NCBI GenBank assembly: GCA_945957365.1
Contig: CAMFKI010000016.1
Coordinates: 1-64,000, forward strand
Direction: 5' to 3'
Source of the DNA: an uncultured Alphaproteobacteria bacterium
GTDB taxonomy: Bacteria > Pseudomonadota > Alphaproteobacteria > Rhizobiales > Aestuariivirgaceae
DNA length: 64,000 nt
Shown here in pieces: positions 43,861 through 52,638 of this stretch. The position numbers and the translations under genes are program-made. Positions within the stretch are counted from its first letter, which is position 1. The number at the start of each line of letters is the position of its first letter. Below the pieces are notes generated by a model. The model made no database searches and was not told where the DNA came from. It saw only the letters and a list, made by a program, of their open reading frames with translations.

Positions 43861-46179
43861 ATGCTCGACAGCCTGCGCCCACCCGCTCTTCCGCTCGACC
43901 TGCTGAAGGCCTTCGCGCTGCGGGCCTACGGCCTCGCCGGCGAGTGGTCGCCGCTCGAGGGTGAGCGCGACCAGAACCACCGTGTCGCAACCCCCGACGG
44001 CTACAGCACCGTGTTCAAGGTCTGCCAGCCGGCCGAGGGCGATGACATCCTGCGGTGCCAGGCCGATGCGCTGGTTCACATTGCCGAAACCGATCCCACG
44101 CTGCCGGTGCCCCGCCTGGTCCGCACCCGCGGCGGCGACTATCTCGGGCGCGTCGTGCACCAGGGCACCAGCTATCCGGTCATGGTGCTGTCATGGCTCG
44201 ACGGCCACGTGCTTGGCGCCGAACCGCTGACGCGTGACAGTCTCTATGAGCTCGGCCGCCTGCTGGCCCGGCTTGGCGTGGCGCTGCGCGGCTTCGTGAG
44301 CGGGGCGCCCGCCGATCGCGACCTGGTGTGGGACACGCGCCATGCACTTCGTCTCAAGCCCGAGGTCGCCAACCTGGCCGAGGAGGATCGCGAGCTTGCC
44401 GCAGCCATTCTGGCGCGGCACCAGGCGATGACAATTCCGGCGCTGAACCGCATGCGCAGCCAGATCATCCATGGCGACGTCCACCCCTACAACGTGCTGG
44501 TCGATGCGCATGGCCGGGTCGATGGCATCATCGACTTCGGCGACATGGTGCACGCGCCGCTCATTCTCGATCTGGCCAATGCCGCGGGCGACTTCCTGTC
44601 GCCCGCCAGCGATTGCGCCGAGACCATCTTCGAACTGGCGCGCGGCTACCGCAGCGTGACGCCGCTCGAGGAAGCCGAGGCCGATGCGCTGGTCGACCTG
44701 ATCGAGATCCGACTGCTGATGACGCCGCTGATCGACTCGCTGAAGGCCTCGAACGGCATCGCGCGGCAGGGCTATTTCGAAACCTTCAACGACCGCAGCA
44801 TGCCGATGATCCGCGAATTGCGGCGCATCGGGCACGACAGGCTGCGCGGCCTCGTGCGCCGGGCCGCTGCCTTCCCCGCCGAACCGCCGCGCCACGCCGA
44901 AACGGCGGAGGAGGCGATCGCCCGCCGCCGCAAGGTCATGGGCGACAAGCTCTATGTCTTCTACGACCCGCCGCTGCACATCGTGAAGGGCGAGGGCGTC
45001 TGGCTCACCGCCTCGGACGGCAAGCGCTACCTCGACTGCTACAACAACGTGCCGCATGTCGGCCATTCCCACCCCTATGTGGCCGAAGCCATCGCGCGGC
45101 AGGTGCGCACCCTCAACACCAACACCCGCTACATCACCGACCAGGCCATCGAATATGCCGAACGGCTGGCCGAACTCGCATCGGCCGGCCTGACCTCGGT
45201 GACCTTCGTCAATTCCGGCAGCGAGGCCAATGACCTGGCCTGGCGCATGGCGAAGGCCTTCACCGGCCATTCGGGCGGCTTGTGCATGGAGTTCGCCTAT
45301 CACGGGGTGAGCGAGGCCATCGATGCCTTCTCACCCTCGAACTCGGGGGTGCACTGGAACGCGCCTCACATCCGCCTCCTTCCCGCCCCCGACACTTACC
45401 GCGGCCCCTACGGCGCGCAGGAAAGCGACGTGGGCGAGCGCTATGCGGCACTGGCCTATCCGCTGATCGCCGACCTCCGGGAAAGGGGCTATGGCGTGGC
45501 CGCCGCCATGGTGGATTCGGCCTTCATGACCAATGGCGTGCTCGATGCGCCGGCAGGCTACCTGCAGGGCATCGTCAGGCGCGTGCACGAAGCGGGCGGG
45601 CTGTTCATCGCCGATGAGGTGCAGTCCGGATTCGGGCGCATGGGGCCGTCGTTCTGGGGCCATCGCCACCACGGCGTGGTGCCGGACTTCATCACGATCG
45701 GCAAGCCGGCAGGCAATGGCTACCCGCTGGGCGTGGTGATCACGAGGCCCGAGATCCTTTCGCATTTCCTCGAATTCGGGCCGTTCTTTTCCACCTTCGG
45801 CGGCAACAACGTGGCGGGTGCCGCCGGCATGGCGGTGCTGGACGTGATCAGGGACGAGATGCTGGTGGAGAACGCGCGTGACGTGGGCGCGTATTTCCGG
45901 GCGGGCCTTTCGGGCCTGATGGCGCGGCACGCGCTGATCGGCGAGGTTCGCGGGGTGGGCCTCGCCACCGGTGTGGAGCTGGTGCATGACCGCGCCGGCA
46001 AGACCCCGGCAGGCGACGTCATGCACCGCCTGCTGAACCTGGTGCGCGACGCGGGCGCGCTGATCGGCGGCGAGGGCAAGCACGGCAACGTGTTGAAGAT
46101 CCGGCCGCCCATCGTCTTTAGCCGTGCCGATGCCGATTTTGCGGTTGAAGCCATCGACAGGGCTCTCTCGCGGCTATAG
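43861..46179 (+). CDS. Kinase/PLP-enzyme fusion: APH-type phosphotransferase + class III aminotransferase-fold
   Basis: A 772-aa two-domain protein. Residues 1 to about 340 form an APH/choline-kinase-like domain with HGDVHPYN (H204, D206) and metal-site DFGDMVHAPL. Residues about 360-772 form a class III PLP domain with NNVPHVGHSHPYV, NSGSEANDLAWRMA, ADEVQSGFGRMG and PLP lysine K615 (ITIGKPAGNGYPLG). The PLP half resembles the ethanolamine-phosphate/phosphohydroxylysine phospholyase branch, and the kinase half resembles hydroxylysine kinase, so phosphorylation of an amino alcohol followed by phosphate elimination on one polypeptide is likely. It sits between the binding protein and permease genes of a polyamine importer. 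The substrate is unknown; plain transamination is an alternative. Confidence 0.85.
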   Translation: MLDSLRPPALPLDLLKAFALRAYGLAGEWSPLEGERDQNHRVATPDGYSTVFKVCQPAEGDDILRCQADALVHIAETDPTLPVPRLVRTRGGDYLGRVVHQGTSYPVMVLSWLDGHVLGAEPLTRDSLYELGRLLARLGVALRGFVSGAPADRDLVWDTRHALRLKPEVANLAEEDRELAAAILARHQAMTIPALNRMRSQIIHGDVHPYNVLVDAHGRVDGIIDFGDMVHAPLILDLANAAGDFLSPASDCAETIFELARGYRSVTPLEEAEADALVDLIEIRLLMTPLIDSLKASNGIARQGYFETFNDRSMPMIRELRRIGHDRLRGLVRRAAAFPAEPPRHAETAEEAIARRRKVMGDKLYVFYDPPLHIVKGEGVWLTASDGKRYLDCYNNVPHVGHSHPYVAEAIARQVRTLNTNTRYITDQAIEYAERLAELASAGLTSVTFVNSGSEANDLAWRMAKAFTGHSGGLCMEFAYHGVSEAIDAFSPSNSGVHWNAPHIRLLPAPDTYRGPYGAQESDVGERYAALAYPLIADLRERGYGVAAAMVDSAFMTNGVLDAPAGYLQGIVRRVHEAGGLFIADEVQSGFGRMGPSFWGHRHHGVVPDFITIGKPAGNGYPLGVVITRPEILSHFLEFGPFFSTFGGNNVAGAAGMAVLDVIRDEMLVENARDVGAYFRAGLSGLMARHALIGEVRGVGLATGVELVHDRAGKTPAGDVMHRLLNLVRDAGALIGGEGKHGNVLKIRPPIVFSRADADFAVEAIDRALSRL

Positions 46180-46248
46180 GCAGGGTTGCCCCGCCATGCC
46201 GTGCTGGGCTAGTTTCAGGAAAGACGCCAAAGGGGGAGTGCGGGCATC

Positions 46249-47121
46249 TTGGAGAACTGGAAACAGAACCCGCGGGTCTTCTGGACCCTGGGCATACCAC
46301 CATCGCTGTGGCTTCTGGCCTTCTTCCTCATTCCGCTCGGCTTCCTGTTCGTGATGTCGTTCAGCGACAAGGCCGTGATCGACGGCCAGGTGTCGATCAC
46401 CGACTATACTTACCTCACCGGCATCACCAACTACATCCGCTCCTTCGATCCGCTCTATCTCGGGATCATGTGGAAGTCGGTGTGGATCAGCGCGCTGGCC
46501 ACCGCACTCTGCCTCATCACCGCGTACCCCATCGCCTTCGGCATCTGCTTTGCGCCTGACAGGTGGAAGCCGCTGCTGCTGCTGCTCGTCGTGCTGCCGT
46601 TCTGGATCAACCTGCTGATCCGCACCTATGCGCTGATCGCGGTGTTCCGCACGCAGGGCTATCTCAACTTCATCTTCGGCCTCGTGGGCCTCGGTCCCTA
46701 CGAGATGCTCTACAACAACTTCGCCGTCATCTTCGGCCTCGTCTATGTCTACATGCCCTTCATGGTGCTGCCGCTCTATGCGACCATCGAAAGGCTCGAC
46801 AAGTCCTACCTCGAAGCCAGCCTCGATCTCGGCGGCTCGCAGTTCCAGACCTTCCTGCGCGTCACCATCCCGCTCACCATGCCCGGCATCGTCTCCGGCA
46901 TCATTCTCGTCTTCATCCCGTGCCTCGGCTCCTTCCTGACGCCGGACCTGCTGGGCGGCGCCAATGCGCTGATGATCGGCAATGTCATCGAGCGCCAGTT
47001 CAAGGCGGCGAACGACTGGCCCTTCGGCTCGGCCCTGTCCTTCCTGCTGATGTATGCGACCTTCGGCGCGCTGGCACTGCGCTATCTCTTCACCATGCGC
47101 AGCAAGGGAGTGGACGTCTGA
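46249..47121 (+). CDS. Polyamine ABC transporter permease (PotB-like)
   Basis: The 290-aa permease has six hydrophobic segments, with VVLPFWINLLIRTYALIAV and the EAA loop KSYLEASLDLGGSQFQTFLRVTIPLTMPGI typical of PotB/PotH. Translation apparently starts at TTG 46249, preceded by AGGGGGAG with a 10-nt spacer; no ATG precedes helix 1. The stop overlaps the PotC start by one base (TGATG). Confidence 0.93.
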   Translation: MENWKQNPRVFWTLGIPPSLWLLAFFLIPLGFLFVMSFSDKAVIDGQVSITDYTYLTGITNYIRSFDPLYLGIMWKSVWISALATALCLITAYPIAFGICFAPDRWKPLLLLLVVLPFWINLLIRTYALIAVFRTQGYLNFIFGLVGLGPYEMLYNNFAVIFGLVYVYMPFMVLPLYATIERLDKSYLEASLDLGGSQFQTFLRVTIPLTMPGIVSGIILVFIPCLGSFLTPDLLGGANALMIGNVIERQFKAANDWPFGSALSFLLMYATFGALALRYLFTMRSKGVDV

Positions 47122-47969
47122 TGGCCGCCCAGCTGAAGCCGGGGCAGGGGCCCCTCGACTATGGCAGCCGCACCTGGCTCAAGGTGCTGTTCGGCGTGAT
47201 CTTCTTCGTGCTCTACGCGCCGATCATCACGCTCATCGCCTTCTCCTTCAACACCGACAAGCGCGGGGTCATCTGGCGCGGCTTCACCCTCGACAACTAT
47301 TCCAAGGCCTGGAACAACGCCTCGCTGATCGAGGCGCTCACCAACTCGCTGGTCATCGCCGTCATCGCCACCCTCATCGCCACCGTGCTCGGCGCCCTCA
47401 CGGCGCTGCTGATGTGGCGCTTCCGCTTCCCCTTCAAGGGAGCGTACGAGGGCTTCATGGCGCTGCCCATCGTGATCCCCGAGATTTGCATGGGTGTGGC
47501 ACTGCTGCTGTTCTTCGCCAATTCGGGCATGATGCAGTTCTTCGTGCACCTGCCGTGGCCGCTGAGTCTCGGCAACATCATCTTCGCCCACGTCACCTTC
47601 TGCTTCCCCTTCGTCGCCGTCGTGGTGCGCTCGCGCCTCGTCGGCTTCAACCGCCAGCTCGAGGAGGCTTCGAAGGATCTGGGCGCCAGCGAATGGCAGA
47701 CCTTCTGGTCGATCATCGTGCCCTTCATGAAACCGGGCCTCATCGCCGGCGCGCTCCTCGCCTTCACGCTGTCGCTCGACGATTTCGTCATCACCTTCTT
47801 CACCTCGGGTCCCGAAACGGTGACATTCCCGGTCAAGGTCTATTCATTGGTTCGCCGCGGCGTCTCGCCGGAGATCAACGCAGCCTCCACCGTGCTCATC
47901 GTCATCACCGTCTTCGCAACCGTCCTCGCAATGAAACTCCAGGCGCCGCCCAAGGCGGACAAGGGTTGA
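47121..47969 (+). CDS. Polyamine ABC transporter permease (PotC-like)
   Basis: The 282-aa inner-membrane permease pairs with the PotB-like subunit. Features: LFGVIFFVLYAPIITLIAFS as helix 1, FRGF/WRGFTLDNYSKAW in the first periplasmic loop, ALPIVIPEICMGVALLLFF, and the EAA loop NRQLEEASKDLGASEWQTF. TLSLDDFVITFFTSGP is a hallmark of PotC/PotI. Coupled by a one-base overlap upstream; PotA follows after 5 nt. Confidence 0.94.
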   Translation: MAAQLKPGQGPLDYGSRTWLKVLFGVIFFVLYAPIITLIAFSFNTDKRGVIWRGFTLDNYSKAWNNASLIEALTNSLVIAVIATLIATVLGALTALLMWRFRFPFKGAYEGFMALPIVIPEICMGVALLLFFANSGMMQFFVHLPWPLSLGNIIFAHVTFCFPFVAVVVRSRLVGFNRQLEEASKDLGASEWQTFWSIIVPFMKPGLIAGALLAFTLSLDDFVITFFTSGPETVTFPVKVYSLVRRGVSPEINAASTVLIVITVFATVLAMKLQAPPKADKG

Positions 47970-47974
47970 ACATC

Positions 47975-49057
47975 ATGTCAGACGCCATCGTCTCCATCCG
48001 CAACGTCACCAAGGCCTTCCCGGGCGGCGTCACCGCCGTCGACAATGTCTCGCTCGACATCGCCCAGAACGAGTTCTTCGCGCTCTTGGGCCCCTCGGGC
48101 TGCGGCAAGACCACGCTCCTGCGCATGATCTCCGGCCTCGAAACGCCAACCGGCGGCCAGATCATCATCGGCGGCGAGGACATGGCGCTCACGCCGCCCA
48201 ACAAGAGGCCCACCAACATGGTGTTCCAGTCCTATGCGGTGTTCCCGCACATGACGGTGGAACAGAATGTCGGTTATGGCCTCAAGGTCACGGGTGTCGC
48301 AGCGGACGAGATCAAGCGCCGCGTGGCCGATGCGCTCGAGATGGTGAAGCTCACCGCGCTCGCCACCCGAAAGCCCGACCAGATGTCGGGCGGCCAGCGC
48401 CAGCGCGTCGCGCTCGCCCGCGCGCTCGTCAAGCGCCCCAAGGTGCTTCTCCTCGACGAACCGCTCTCCGCACTCGACGCCAAGCTGCGCGACGACATGC
48501 GCATGGAGCTGACCAGGCTGCAGGAGACCGTCGGCATCACCTTCATCATCGTGACGCATGACCAGGACGAGGCGCTGTCGATGGCCAGCCGCATCGCCGT
48601 GATGGACCGCGGTGCCGTGCAGCAGGTGGCCACCCCCGCCGAACTCTACGAACACCCCAAGACCCGTTTCGTCGCCGACTTCATCGGCAAGGTGAACCTC
48701 ATCGATGCCCGCGTGCACCGCCAGATCGGCCGCAAGATCGACTGCGAGCTGCATGGCGTGGGCCGCATGGAACTGGCCAGCGACAACCTCGTGGGGGCGC
48801 AGGTGGCCGTGGCGGTGCGTCCGGAGAAGCTCAAGATCGTCACGGCGGAACCCAACACCGCCATCCGGGTTCAGGGCACGGTGCGCGACGTCGCGTATTA
48901 TGGCGACACCAGCCACGTGGTCATCGAGGCGGCGGACGGTCTCGACCTCCAGGTCAATGTCCAGAACGACACCCGCCTCGGCGGCTCCGGCGTGGAGCGC
49001 GGCCAGAACGTCTGGGTGCACTGGGCGCCCGAAGATTCCATCGTCCTCACGGAGTAG
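47975..49057 (+). CDS. Polyamine ABC transporter ATPase (PotA-like)
   Basis: The 360-aa ATPase has an N-terminal nucleotide-binding domain with Walker A GPSGCGKTT, signature [15 protein letters not shown], Walker B VLLLDEPLSALD and switch H in VTHDQDEAL. A C-terminal TOBE_2 domain (about 275-355, with AVRPEKLKIV) is the regulatory domain of PotA/MalK-type ATPases. KRPTNMVFQSYAVFPHMTVEQNVGYGL is typical of polyamine systems. AAGGG precedes the ATG. Agmatinase starts 5 nt after its stop. Confidence 0.94.
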   Translation: MSDAIVSIRNVTKAFPGGVTAVDNVSLDIAQNEFFALLGPSGCGKTTLLRMISGLETPTGGQIIIGGEDMALTPPNKRPTNMVFQSYAVFPHMTVEQNVGYGLKVTGVAADEIKRRVADALEMVKLTALATRKPDQMSGGQRQRVALARALVKRPKVLLLDEPLSALDAKLRDDMRMELTRLQETVGITFIIVTHDQDEALSMASRIAVMDRGAVQQVATPAELYEHPKTRFVADFIGKVNLIDARVHRQIGRKIDCELHGVGRMELASDNLVGAQVAVAVRPEKLKIVTAEPNTAIRVQGTVRDVAYYGDTSHVVIEAADGLDLQVNVQNDTRLGGSGVERGQNVWVHWAPEDSIVLTE

Positions 49058-49062
49058 GCCAC

Positions 49063-50058
49063 ATGTCCCTCGAGATGAATCCCAATGGCCCGCTTCCGGG
49101 TGACAGCGCCTTTCGCCGTGACGGCCTGATGGGCACGCAGTGGGAGCCGACCTATGCCGGCGCCCTCTCCTTCATGCGCCGGAAGTATTCGCGCGACCTC
49201 AAGGGCGTCGACATCGCCGTGACGGGCATTCCCTTCGACCAGGCCGTCTCGCACCGCTCCGGCACGCGCATGGGGCCCGAGGGCATCCGCAAGGCCTCGG
49301 CCGAGAATGCCTGGGGTCCGTTCTGGCCGTGGAACTTCGATCCCTTCGACACGCTGGCCGTCGTCGATTACGGCGATTGCTTCTTCGACTGGGGCCGCAA
49401 GGAGAACTTCCCGCAGCGGCTGGAAGACCACGCGACGGAGATCATCTCCTCAGGCGCCGAGATGATCTCGCTCGGCGGCGACCACTACGTCACCTATCCG
49501 CTGCTGAAGGCGCATGCGAAGAAGCACGGCCCCCTTTCGCTCGTCCACTTTGACGCCCACCGCGACGTCGAGCCCGATGACGGCGGCCGCATCGACCATG
49601 GCACCATGTTCGGCTACGCTGTGAAGGAAGGCCTGATCGACCCGAAGAAATCCGTGCAGATCGGCATCCGCACCGTGTTCGCCGGCGAGCGCACCTATGG
49701 CTTCAAGATCGTCTATGGCGACGAGGTGCACGAGTCGACCCCGGCACAGCTGGCCGACATCATCCGCAAGGTGGTGGGCGCCAACAAGGCCTACCTCACC
49801 TTCGACATCGACTGCCTCGACCCTTCAGTGGCGCCGGGCACCGGCACGCCGATCCCCGGCGGTCTCAGCTATCACCAGGCGGCGGCGATCATCCGCAAGC
49901 TGACCGATGTGAACTTCGTCGCCATGGATGTGGTGGAGGTTTCACCGCCTTATGACCACGCCGACATCACCTCGCTCGCGGCCTCGTCGCTGATCATGGA
50001 ATATCTCTGCCTCAAGGCCTGGCAGAGGGGCGCAAGGGCCACGCCCATCGCGGAGTGA
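49063..50058 (+). CDS. speB: Agmatinase (ureohydrolase family)
   Basis: The 331-aa ureohydrolase should hydrolyse agmatine to putrescine and urea. The binuclear manganese ligands are in GGDHYVT, HFDAHRDV (DxHxD) and FDIDCLDPSVAPGTGTP (DxD). The sequence SFMRRKYSRDLKGVDIAVTGIPFDQAVSHRSGTR-type opening matches SpeB/agmatinase, although guanidinobutyrase and other arginase-like amidinohydrolases share these motifs. GGAG lies about 8 nt upstream, 5 nt from potA, so it ends the polyamine transport operon. A type A palindrome follows. Confidence 0.9.
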   Translation: MSLEMNPNGPLPGDSAFRRDGLMGTQWEPTYAGALSFMRRKYSRDLKGVDIAVTGIPFDQAVSHRSGTRMGPEGIRKASAENAWGPFWPWNFDPFDTLAVVDYGDCFFDWGRKENFPQRLEDHATEIISSGAEMISLGGDHYVTYPLLKAHAKKHGPLSLVHFDAHRDVEPDDGGRIDHGTMFGYAVKEGLIDPKKSVQIGIRTVFAGERTYGFKIVYGDEVHESTPAQLADIIRKVVGANKAYLTFDIDCLDPSVAPGTGTPIPGGLSYHQAAAIIRKLTDVNFVAMDVVEVSPPYDHADITSLAASSLIMEYLCLKAWQRGARATPIAE

Positions 50059-50077
50059 GCGTCACACCTCTTTATAT

Positions 50078-50164
50078 CCGTCATCCCGGCGAAAGCCGGG
50101 GCCCAGCTTTGGGCGCTTGCCAATTGTAAGCAGAGCTGGATCCCGGCTTTCGCCGGGATGACGG
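50078..50164 (+). repeat. REP-like palindrome, type A copy 3
   Basis: Arms 50078-50108 and 50134-50164 are 31-bp inverted repeats with core CCCGGCGAAAGCCGGG, beginning CCGTCA and ending TGACGG, with a 25-nt centre. It lies between the convergent agmatinase and OYE genes, the same kind of position as copy 2. Confidence 0.88.
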
Positions 50165-50165
50165 C

Positions 50166-51278
50166 TCATTTGGAAAGCGCCCGGTCCTTGTTGCGCACGG
50201 CATAGCCCGCCTGCTGCGGCCAGCTGCCATAGCTGTCGCCCGTCAGCATCTCGCGCATCGCATGCAGCGGCCAGTTGGGATCGTCCAGCGCCTGGCGGGC
50301 CAGGGCGATGAGGTCCGCCTGACCCGTCTCCAGAATCTGCTCGGCCTCCGCGGCCTTGGTGATCAGGCCCACGGCGGCGGTCGGAATGTCCGCACCCTTG
50401 CGGATCGCCTCTGCCAGCGGCACCTGATAGAGCGGCCCCACGGGGATCTTCGCGCCATCGAAGCCGCTGGACGTGCAGTGCACGACATCATAGCCGATGG
50501 CCTTCAGTTCCTTCGCGTAGGCCACGCTCTCCTCGACCGTGACACCGCCCTCGATCCAGTCGGTGACCGAGATGCGCACGAAGGCGGGCTTGTCCTTGGG
50601 CCAGGCGGTGCGCACGGCGCGCGCCACCTCCAGCGGAAAACGCATGCGGTTCGCGAGGCTGCCGCCATAGCCGTCGCCGCGCCTGTTGGCGATGGGCGAA
50701 AGGAACTGGTTCAGCAGGTAGCCGTGCGCCGAATGCAGTTCGATCATGTCGAAGCCAGCCGCATCGGCGCGCTTCGTCGCCTCCACGAAGCCGTCGCGCA
50801 CCCGCGCGAGGCCGGCCGCATCGAGCGCTTCCGGAACCGGGTAGTTGGGCGTGTGCCGCTCGGCCGAAGGCGCCACGGACGTCCACGACTCGAAGCCGAG
50901 CGCAGCCTTCTCGGCTTCCGTCTCGGTGAAGCCGCCGCGCCACGGGATCGGTGAATTGGCCTTGCGCCCGGCATGGGCCAGCTGGATTCCCGCCTTTGCA
51001 CCATTCCGGTGCAGGAAATCGACGATGCGCTTCAAGGGCGCGACCTGCGCATCGTCCCAAAGCCCCAGACAGGCATAGGAGATGCGGCCCTCGGGTGTCA
51101 CACCCGTCGCCTCGACGATGACGAGGCTGAAGCCACCGAGCGCGAAGCGCCCGAGATGCACGAGGTGCCAGTCGTTGGCCATGCCATGCCTTGCGGAATA
51201 CTGGCACATGGGAGCGACGATCACCCGGTTCTTGAGGGTCATGCCGCGATAGGTGACGGGGGAGAACAGCTTGCTCAT
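50166..51278 (-). CDS. NADH:flavin oxidoreductase, Old Yellow Enzyme (YqjM/XenA-like)
   Basis: The 370-aa FMN-dependent TIM barrel is an ene-reductase. VIVAPMCQYSA holds the redox-tuning cysteine and a tyrosine typical of YqjM-class OYEs. QLAHAGRKA and ELHSAHGYLLNQFLSP (HxxH substrate-binding histidines) follow, then NRRGDGYGGSLANRMRFP. These enzymes reduce activated C=C bonds of enals and enones. Its ATG overlaps the puuB stop by one base, so it is translated with the gamma-glutamylputrescine oxidoreductase-like gene; a role in handling unsaturated or aldehyde intermediates is conceivable but unproven. Confidence 0.93.
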   Translation of the reverse strand: MSKLFSPVTYRGMTLKNRVIVAPMCQYSARHGMANDWHLVHLGRFALGGFSLVIVEATGVTPEGRISYACLGLWDDAQVAPLKRIVDFLHRNGAKAGIQLAHAGRKANSPIPWRGGFTETEAEKAALGFESWTSVAPSAERHTPNYPVPEALDAAGLARVRDGFVEATKRADAAGFDMIELHSAHGYLLNQFLSPIANRRGDGYGGSLANRMRFPLEVARAVRTAWPKDKPAFVRISVTDWIEGGVTVEESVAYAKELKAIGYDVVHCTSSGFDGAKIPVGPLYQVPLAEAIRKGADIPTAAVGLITKAAEAEQILETGQADLIALARQALDDPNWPLHAMREMLTGDSYGSWPQQAGYAVRNKDRALSK

Positions 51279-52555
51279 CAGCTCAATGCATCCTTCATCC
51301 GGTAATAGAGCATGGCGGCGGCGAGCAGCGGAACGCGCACCGGGCCGCCGGGGAATGGATAGTGCCGCACCCGCGACAACAGGTCGAAGCGCTCCGCCGT
51401 GCCGCGGATCGCATCCGCCATCAGCTTGCCGTAGATGCCGGCGAGCGCCACGCCCTGGCCGGAATAGCCGTGCGCGTAATAGGACGTGGGGCTGAGGCGC
51501 CCGCAGTCCGGAATGCGGTTATGGGTGATGGCGATGTAGCCGCCCCAGGCGAAATCCACCCTGACGTCGCGCAACTGCGGGAAGATCTTCACCATGCTCT
51601 TCTTCATGTCGGGTGCGAGATGGGCGGGCTCCATGGTGGTGTAGCTCGCCCGCCCGCCGAACAGCATGCGCGTGTCGGCGGTGAGGCGGAAATAGTCGAC
51701 GATGAAGTTGGTGTCCGCCACCGCCTCGCCGTCGCGGATCATGGCGCGCGCCCGGTTCTCGCCCAAGGGCTCCGTGGCGATGATGTAGCTCGTCACCGGC
51801 AGAACCTTGCCATAGAGCTTCGGCACCAGCCGGCCCAGATAGGCATTGCATGCGATGATGACGAAGCGCGCGTTCACCTTGCCATGCGCCGTGCGCACGA
51901 AGGGCTTCGAGCTCGTATCGACCTCGATGGCCGGGGAATGCTCGTGGATGATCCCGCCGGCGGCTGTCACGGCGCGGGCGAGACCCAGGCAATAGTTAAG
52001 CGGATGGAAATGGCCAGCGCCACCCTCGCGCAGTGCGCCGTGGTATTGGCGGGTACCGAGCCGCTCTTCCAGCGCCTCCTTGTCGAGGATCTGCGTGTCG
52101 GTGTAGCCGAGCGCGTCCCACTCGTCCTTCCATTCCTTCAGCCCGTCCATGCGGCCCGGCTTGGGCAGCACGTGCAGGTAACCCCATGTCAGCCCGCAGT
52201 CGATGTCGTAGCGCCTGATTCGGTCGACCAGGAGGCGCTTCGACTCTTCCGCGATGGCGAAGCACTTGCGGGCGTCGTCCTTGCCGAGCTGTGCGGCGAT
52301 CTTGTCCTGCCCCGACGAAAACCCGGTGCAGATCTGCCCGCCGTTGCGGCCGGATGCCCCGTGACCGACGGTTTCGGCCTCCAGCACCACCACCCTGAGG
52401 CCGGCTTCCGCCAGCTCCAGCGCCGCCGAAAGCCCGGTGAAACCGGCCCCCACCACGCACACATCGGCGGAAATCTCGCCGGCAAGTGCGGGGTAGGCGG
52501 GCGAGGGGGTTGCGGTGGCCTGGTAGTAACTGGGAGCAAAAATGGAATTCGCCAT
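51278..52555 (-). CDS. puuB: FAD-dependent oxidoreductase, gamma-glutamylputrescine oxidoreductase-like (PuuB)
   Basis: The 425-aa DAO-family flavoprotein has the dinucleotide-binding motif DVCVVGAGFTGLSAALELAE at about residues 31-50 and GHGASGRNGGQICTGFS, the conserved post-Rossmann segment of PuuB-type oxidases. C-terminal YYAHGYSGQGVALAGIYGKL contacts FAD. In the Puu pathway it oxidises gamma-glutamylputrescine to the aldehyde. It is divergent from puuA across 83 nt, which strongly supports the assignment; sarcosine/glycine oxidase-like paralogues are the alternative. The start at ATG 52555 fits the conserved NSYYQAT-like beginning. Confidence 0.87.
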   Translation of the reverse strand: MANSIFAPSYYQATATPSPAYPALAGEISADVCVVGAGFTGLSAALELAEAGLRVVVLEAETVGHGASGRNGGQICTGFSSGQDKIAAQLGKDDARKCFAIAEESKRLLVDRIRRYDIDCGLTWGYLHVLPKPGRMDGLKEWKDEWDALGYTDTQILDKEALEERLGTRQYHGALREGGAGHFHPLNYCLGLARAVTAAGGIIHEHSPAIEVDTSSKPFVRTAHGKVNARFVIIACNAYLGRLVPKLYGKVLPVTSYIIATEPLGENRARAMIRDGEAVADTNFIVDYFRLTADTRMLFGGRASYTTMEPAHLAPDMKKSMVKIFPQLRDVRVDFAWGGYIAITHNRIPDCGRLSPTSYYAHGYSGQGVALAGIYGKLMADAIRGTAERFDLLSRVRHYPFPGGPVRVPLLAAAMLYYRMKDALS

Positions 52556-52582
52556 GGTGGAAAGGGTTTAGCGGCCCCCCTT

Positions 52583-52625
52583 TTGTTTGGTCAAGCTTCC
52601 GCGCTACATTGGGTTGTTTCAACAA
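52583..52625 (+). promoter_or_regulatory. puuA promoter and operator candidate
   Basis: TTGTTT (52583-52588) and TACATT (52605-52610) are a plausible -35/-10 pair with a 16-nt spacer. TTGTT (52614-52618) and AACAA (52621-52625) form a palindrome with a 2-nt centre just after the -10 and 13 nt before the puuA ATG, a suitable repressor position in the puuA/puuB divergon. Confidence 0.4.
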
Positions 52626-52638
52626 TTCTTGGAATATC

